Positions 59,393 through 64,000 of a stretch of 64,000 nucleotides of DNA are shown piece after piece; within the stretch, counting starts at the first letter, position 1, and every line of letters starts with the position of its first letter. The position numbers and the translations under genes are program-made. Source of the stretch: Acidianus sp. HS-5 (GTDB taxonomy: Archaea > Thermoproteota > Thermoprotei_A > Sulfolobales > Sulfolobaceae); assembly GCF_021655615.1 (NCBI RefSeq), contig NZ_AP025245.1, forward strand, positions 992,001 through 1,056,000, written 5' to 3'. The notes below the pieces were generated by a model. The model saw nothing but the letters and a program-made list of their open reading frames with translations. It did no database searches and was not told where the DNA came from.

Positions 59393-59859
59393 CTAATATA
59401 AATCGTTTTGAATAATTTTCTTTATAATGCTTCTCAATCTGTTTATTGCTTCCTCATCTTCTTCTGGAGGGTTGTCTGCAATTTCTACTAAGGGTTGCAT
59501 CAATTGATCTACTAAATTTTGTGGGATTTCTATCTAATCTTCGAATAGTGCATAAATAATGTTTAGTAATAAACCCAACGCCGTTCTCTTATTACCATCA
59601 ACAAAGGGATGAGAAACCACTAAATGGTATATTAATACGGCTAAACTTCTACTAATATCGTAATTTCTCATGAGATCTTCTATTGCAGAATATATTGCAA
59701 TACCGAATTTATTATTCCTTGTTCAGGATACGTATCGTTAGATATCGCTTTTTCATGAATCTCAATTATAAGTGGTACCTCCTCGCTTTCTCCTCTAATC
59801 CAGGCTTCGAATTCCTTTAATAATGCGTTTAATATCCTTAGTAGCTTCTCTTCTAACAA
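59393..59859 (-). pseudogene. Fic/Doc-family protein, frameshifted
   Basis: The minus strand encodes LIIEIHEKAISND, then in the next frame KFGIAIYSAIEDL and VVSHPFVDGNKRTALGLLL, the Fic/Doc core H-x-F-x-x-G-N-K-R, then an in-frame TAG and EIPQNLVDQLMQPL. At least one frameshift (about 59708) and one stop (59534-59536) break it. Fic/Doc proteins AMPylate or phosphorylate targets; this copy should be dead. Confidence 0.8.
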
Positions 59860-60114
59860 AATACCCTATGTAACTACACCGCATGTGATTCCTACTGTTC
59901 CACAAAGTTAGGCATCCATGTACGCCCTAGTTTACCCTTGATCTTCAGGATCTGACTGAGTTCTAGTATTCTTTAGATAAATTGACGCACTTCAAATTGT
60001 AATGAGTATTAGAGGAAAAGCTAAGAAATCTTAGCCTATAGAAGAGGAGTTACAGTTATTTTCAATAAAAGCCAAGAAATTATAATGAAATTAATTTAAA
60101 GTTCTGGGAAGAAT

Positions 60115-60342
60115 TTACATTACTCTCCTTTTCTCTTTTGCTTCATTAGATATAACCAATTCTGTGCATCTCTCTAGCATCTTTTTCATCTCACTCCCTA
60201 GAACTCCTCCATAAGTTACCACTACTCTATCTTTCATTAACTCTATTTTACCCTTTCCATAGGGCTCATGAAATTCAATCTCGACGGTCTCTAAAATACC
60301 ATAACTGATTTTTACTTTGCCCTTAAGCATTATTCTATTCAT
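60115..60342 (-). CDS. Small beta-rich hypothetical protein
   Basis: 75 residues from ATG at 60342 (VKISYGILETVEIEFHE, DRVVVTYGGVLG). The same frame is open about 75 bp further upstream without a standard start codon, so the N-terminus could be longer with an unusual start. Same strand as two upstream genes. Unknown family. Confidence 0.5.
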   Translation of the reverse strand: MNRIMLKGKVKISYGILETVEIEFHEPYGKGKIELMKDRVVVTYGGVLGSEMKKMLERCTELVISNEAKEKRRVM

Positions 60343-60413
60343 TACTATAAACTCTGCTTCATCTCCCCGTACCTCGTATTTTATTACTTTACCAAGACAA
60401 GATATTAGAGCAT

Positions 60414-60737
60414 TTACATCGACTGTAATGATATCATCGCCTCTTCTTTACATTCTATTTTATTAGTTATGTAAGGCCTTAATTTCTTCTGTAATTCTAA
60501 TGCAACACAGTCCAAATACCTTATGTCTTCATCACTCTCGAGTTTACCTATTTGATAATAATAATCGAAGTTCCTAGCTTGTAGGGGAGGTTTAAATTTA
60601 GATAGTTCGTCTTTACAAGCTGTAACATAAATAACCTTATCAATAGTCCTTAATACTACAATTACGTCTCTCCAGTATATGTATGGAATTTTCAGTTCTT
60701 TCACCTTATGCCATTCTATCTTGATATCTACTATCAT
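60414..60737 (-). CDS. Hypothetical protein
   Basis: 107 residues (IKIEWHKVKELKIPYIYW, VIVVLRTIDKVIYVTACKDE). It overlaps the upstream membrane-protein gene by 4 bp, so both are translated together. Family not recognised. Confidence 0.6.
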   Translation of the reverse strand: MIVDIKIEWHKVKELKIPYIYWRDVIVVLRTIDKVIYVTACKDELSKFKPPLQARNFDYYYQIGKLESDEDIRYLDCVALELQKKLRPYITNKIECKEEAMISLQSM

Positions 60738-61204
60738 TCAGACAGCCTCTTTTCTAGCTTTTTGAGAGTTAAAACAGTGTAAAATGCTCCTATGCTAAGT
60801 ATTATTACTGCGATAGAGACGACATCTATAAACGGTTTAATTGAAACAGCGTAAGGGGAACTGCTTGCCCTAAAATTATTTAGCACTAAGTATAGAATTG
60901 CGGAAATAATTGTTAACGCCATAACTCCTAAGGAGAAATTAAAGAGTCTGGCAATCATTATCTCTGTTGATATTACCATGACTACATCAAATATCGCCGC
61001 AAACACTAAAAACGAGGCTGTAATAAAGTTAAGTCCATCATAAGGTATTACCACATGGTGTAATTGTGTATATGATGTTGCCAAGGTAAATGAAATTCCT
61101 CCGAATATAAGAATAGATAGGAATACAACGAAAAAAGAATCCAGAGAATACAAAATTAGAGACAAGTTCCTCATGCGAGCAATTTTAGACTCAATATCAG
61201 TCAT
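60734..61204 (-). CDS. Four-span membrane protein
   Basis: 156 residues with about four spans (LYSLDSFFVVFLSILIFGG, FITASFLVFAAIFDVVMVIS, LGVMALTIISAILYLVL, VVSIAVIILSIGAFYTVLTL). First of a three-gene minus-strand group that reads as host. No family recognised. Confidence 0.6.
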   Translation of the reverse strand: MTDIESKIARMRNLSLILYSLDSFFVVFLSILIFGGISFTLATSYTQLHHVVIPYDGLNFITASFLVFAAIFDVVMVISTEIMIARLFNFSLGVMALTIISAILYLVLNNFRASSSPYAVSIKPFIDVVSIAVIILSIGAFYTVLTLKKLEKRLSE

Positions 61205-61991
61205 GGGAAAACACCATAAAATAAATTATCTCAAGTCTTTTATTTAAGCATATCTTTTAATGTTTTCGTTAGTTAGTTTAATTAAAAAAGACAAGATTAG
61301 TTGTTATAAATAATATTAAAAAATAGAAAGTAAATATTTATAAAATTAGTTAAAAGAGATTTTATACTTAACTTTATTTAATACATTTACATAATATATA
61401 TCCTATTAATACATTATCTAATCTTTGACTGCAAGAACAAAGTTAGTCGTGCTTATAATATGAAAAGATAGGTTGTATTTAAAGTTTTAAATTACAGTAA
61501 GATAGATACTCCTAACAAAGAATTTCCTAGAGTAACTGCTGACTATTAATAAACCTTAATTGGTGAAGGCTAAAATCTAATTCTGTCTGTGAATGTATTT
61601 GTATTGGTTTTCCCTCCCCTTATTAGCATACGTTCTCCTAATTGCACTTATGGACATTTAATAATTTAAGAAGACAGCATTAAATCTAGTTACTCGCTGT
61701 CCCTAAATTAGCTACTATAATAAAAAGTGGAAATATATAAAATACACGAAAATTATTAAATTTTAGCACTTATATATTACGAATCACTATAATAAATTTC
61801 ATAATACATGCTTTAGCATATATTATTAATAATTATCTTTATTATAATTTTTATTTAAATTTTGAGAGAAAATAATGAATATTATTACATAATATCAAAG
61901 CTTATTTTATACAGATAGTTTTTAGAGCATTTTTACTGAAAATCGTAAACGATAATTTTAAAAAGGAATACAGAAGTAGAGGTGATAGTAA
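61205..61991. other. 787-bp AT-rich gene-free region
   Basis: Very AT-rich with runs such as TATAAAATACACG, no frame above about 35 codons, and no tRNA or repeat seen. It ends with GAGGTGATAG, a ribosome site for the small frame at 61992. Confidence 0.45.
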
Positions 61992-62111
61992 TTGCAACGA
62001 ATAGGCTTACATACGTTGATTAGAACTGCGTATTATAATCAATCTCGTGGTAAGATAATTACTGGATTTGTACGACTTACGTTGAGGGTTAATTGCCATG
62101 TCCCTTCTTAG
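61992..62111 (+). CDS. Possible 39-residue basic peptide
   Basis: TTG at 61992 follows GAGGTGATAGTAA at good spacing. The product (QRIGLHTLIRTAYYNQSRGK) is basic and polar. It overlaps the next small gene by 14 bp, upstream of an ABC transporter. A secreted or leader peptide is conceivable; coding is uncertain. Confidence 0.3.
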   Translation: MQRIGLHTLIRTAYYNQSRGKIITGFVRLTLRVNCHVPS

Positions 62112-62286
62112 TTTATTTTATACAATTTTTCCCATAATATTTATCATAGTTATAATTATCCTTGTAGCACTGGGTAAAATTCAGCCTAACTTAAAAATAG
62201 GTATACCTATATTAATAGTTGGCGTAGCACTTATAGCATTTGGCATAGTAATTGCAAACCCTGCCCTCTATATTATAGGTTTTTAA
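62098..62286 (+). CDS. 62-residue two-span membrane protein
   Basis: Two hydrophobic spans (LFYTIFPIIFIIVIIILVALG and GIPILIVGVALIAFGIVIA) with a short loop containing Lys and Pro. It lies 50 bp before the ABC ATPase on the same strand and may be an accessory or substrate of the transporter. Family unknown. Confidence 0.6.
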   Translation: MSLLSLFYTIFPIIFIIVIIILVALGKIQPNLKIGIPILIVGVALIAFGIVIANPALYIIGF

Positions 62287-62336
62287 TTTTCGTAATTTCC
62301 TTATTCTTTATGCCAAGGAGACACAGGTGGTAATAA

Positions 62337-63137
62337 ATGCTAGGTCTTTACGACGTTAGTTCCGGCTACGGTAAAAAGGTTGTTCTTCAGGATGTTTCAT
62401 TCGAGATTAAGGAAAACGGAGTTTACATTGTTTTAGGGAGGAACGGGGCAGGTAAGACTACTCTTCTAAGGACTATTGCAGGTATCCTAAAACCTATGAA
62501 AGGAAAAATCATGAAGGAAGGGTCTTTTGCTTATCTCTCTCATTCCTTGGCATTACCTAATGAGATGAGAGTAAAGGAGGCTTTAGAATTCTTTTCCAGC
62601 ATCCTGGGTGGGGACGTAAATAATGTGATTGAGAAATTTGACTTAAAGGGCTTACTGGATAAGAGAATTGCAGATTTATCTCAAGGGCAGAAGAAGAGGG
62701 TTTCAATTGCCAAGATCTTCTTAAAGAACTACGACATTTACCTCTTCGACGAACCTACAGAGAACTTGGATCCTATTACTGCATCAAAGATAAGGGAAGA
62801 GATCGTATCGCTATCAAAATCAAAGATTGTAATTTACACTTCCCATAACCTTTATGAGGCTAGGGATATTGGGAAATACGTCATTGTAATAGACGAAGGG
62901 AAGTTAAAGTTCTTCAAGCCAATAAGCGAAATTAGGCTTAAGGAGTATAAAATAGGAATAAGGGCTTCACAGGACCTTTCTAGGATATTAAATGGGGAAT
63001 ACCAAGGTGAGTATTTTGTTATTACAGTAGATGATCCTTCAAAGGTTAACCAAATAGTGCAGGAGTTGATAAGTAAGAATATACAAATTTATGAGATTAA
63101 AGAGATGAAGAACCCTCTGGAGGATTTGTTGAAATGA
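62337..63137 (+). CDS. ABC transporter ATP-binding protein
   Basis: 266 residues: Walker A LGRNGAGKTTLLRT near residue 34, Q-loop-like FAYLSHS, signature LSQGQKKRVSIAKIF, Walker B IYLFDEPTENLDP and H-loop YTSHNL, then a C-terminal regulatory tail as in drug/peptide exporters. It starts with ATG after GGTGGTAATA. It overlaps the permease gene by 4 bp. Probably an exporter; substrate unknown. Confidence 0.9.
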   Translation: MLGLYDVSSGYGKKVVLQDVSFEIKENGVYIVLGRNGAGKTTLLRTIAGILKPMKGKIMKEGSFAYLSHSLALPNEMRVKEALEFFSSILGGDVNNVIEKFDLKGLLDKRIADLSQGQKKRVSIAKIFLKNYDIYLFDEPTENLDPITASKIREEIVSLSKSKIVIYTSHNLYEARDIGKYVIVIDEGKLKFFKPISEIRLKEYKIGIRASQDLSRILNGEYQGEYFVITVDDPSKVNQIVQELISKNIQIYEIKEMKNPLEDLLK

Positions 63138-63787
63138 TCTACACTATTTTCATAAAAAGGATGATTACCAGAAGTAGGGCAATAACAATTTACTTTTTAG
63201 CATTGGCAGTAAGCCTTTTGTTGCTAGACATATATTACATATCACAAATAAAAATAATAACTCCTATAGCACTCTCAGGTTTTCTAACATCTCCTGCATT
63301 ATTCGGCATTATGTTCTCCTCTTTAGCAGTGGGATTATTTACAGACGATAGACAGAACGGACTTCTAGAGTTTTTCGTTGCAGAGGGGTTTTCATCAGAG
63401 AAGATTTTCTACATCTATACATCGTCTTATCTGTTAATCTCAGTGCCCATAGATGCAATAATATCTGGAATTTTAGGGATTTTTATACATAATTTATTGT
63501 ATTTTGTAATATTATTGGTTAATAGTCTAGGAATATCTTGGATTGTTGTACCAATTTCGATGTATTTTGCTTACCTACAGAGAGTTACTGGCAGTTCTAG
63601 ATCGCCATTAGGAACGTACATCGGTGTAGGGCTATTATTTGTCCTCATATATTTATCATCAATAATAACTTCAGAAACTGAATTAGAGGATATATTGGTA
63701 TACTTTGGAACAGCTCTCCTAGTAATAGCTGCATTACTAACTATCTTAATAGGCAAGAATTTCAGTTCAGAAAAGATAATATCTTAG
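63134..63787 (+). CDS. ABC-2-type permease
   Basis: 217 residues with about six spans (ITIYFLALAVSLLLLDIYYI, PALFGIMFSSLAVGLF, YIGVGLLFVLIYLSSII, ILVYFGTALLVIAALLTILIG) and the intracellular pattern DDRQNGLLEFFVAEG typical of ABC-2 permeases. It starts within the ATPase stop (ATGA overlap). With that ATPase it forms a minimal exporter, possibly for the small peptides encoded upstream. Confidence 0.8.
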   Translation: MIYTIFIKRMITRSRAITIYFLALAVSLLLLDIYYISQIKIITPIALSGFLTSPALFGIMFSSLAVGLFTDDRQNGLLEFFVAEGFSSEKIFYIYTSSYLLISVPIDAIISGILGIFIHNLLYFVILLVNSLGISWIVVPISMYFAYLQRVTGSSRSPLGTYIGVGLLFVLIYLSSIITSETELEDILVYFGTALLVIAALLTILIGKNFSSEKIIS

Positions 63788-64000
63788 CCAATTGTTGTGT
63801 AGTCATAATATGTTGTCCTTGTAAAAGTTATGCGTTTCTCCACTTTTTGAATGCCCTTTAGCATTCTGTCGATTTTACCTTTTGATGATAACTTGAGCTA
63901 ATATAAAGGACATAAAAATGGTACGACAATTAAAAAACCAACACTAAATAGTTTCTATGAGCTGTGTTCTAGTAACTTTAAAGTACTGTGTAAAGTAATA
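63788..64000. other. Window end, no feature seen
   Basis: 213 bp after the permease. No frame or repeat stands out. Confidence 0.4.

Overview
The window is a Sulfolobales (thermoacidophilic crenarchaeal) chromosome segment carrying an integrated conjugative element. Evidence: AT-rich DNA, GGTGA-type ribosome sites and leaderless promoters, a tRNA-Glu with an extra insert in its D arm, a host glycogen gene cluster, and a transfer gene set (a ~1,046-residue TraG/VirD4-HerA ATPase and a 633-residue VirB4-type ATPase) like that of Sulfolobus pNOB8-type conjugative plasmids. Genus cannot be fixed by reading alone.

Layout. (1) 1-10,588, host: divergent glycogen genes (partial GH57 protein; sugar nucleotidyltransferase, GH15 glucoamylase and debranching enzyme as an operon), acyl/aryl-CoA and alcohol metabolism, CBS protein, a secreted protein. 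(2) 10,589-10,680, tRNA-Glu(TTC). (3) 10,638-55,082, a 44.4-kb integrated element between two identical 44-bp copies of the tRNA 3' end. In order it holds an intact integrase; a minus-strand operon of small DNA-binding proteins; wHTH regulators with palindromic operators; a defence-like block (DndC-like PAPS-reductase-fold protein, NurA-like and HerA-like proteins, HTH protein, PLD nuclease); a C-poor, purine-rich, gene-free ~0.8-kb tract followed by 21-bp iterons and a wHTH gene (candidate origin); the transfer region (TraG-like, small membrane proteins, VirB4, surface glycoprotein, M48-like protease, XPD-like helicase, ParB-like protein); small regulators, a GNAT and a SWIM protein; a VirB6-like and a VirB2-like protein; a RelE-like toxin/antiparallel partner pair; a 1,379-residue double-P-loop STAND-like ATPase; and a wHTH + HEPN/DUF4145 operon. 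(4) 55,083 to about 58.7 kb, the decayed remains of an older related element at the same tRNA site: truncated integrase, toxin with a 1-nt deletion, intact partner gene, a SocA/Panacea-like two-gene cargo and a broken copy of the wHTH gene with its triple operator. (5) About 59-64 kb, probably host: Fic/Doc pseudogene, hypothetical genes, and an ABC transporter pair preceded by very small ORFs.

Main observations. An 18-bp palindrome-like motif, GTTAACTGGGGAGTTAAC and variants, occurs about 16 times in the element and, as far as I can see by eye, nowhere in the host flanks. It brackets single genes, supplies their stop codons, and lies in frame inside linkers of larger proteins, so it looks like a module-shuffling recombination motif. 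The old and new elements keep the same order, toxin pair / minus-strand cargo / triple operator + wHTH gene, but carry different cargo, so this looks like a dedicated cargo slot. All family assignments are from reading motifs; no database search was run.
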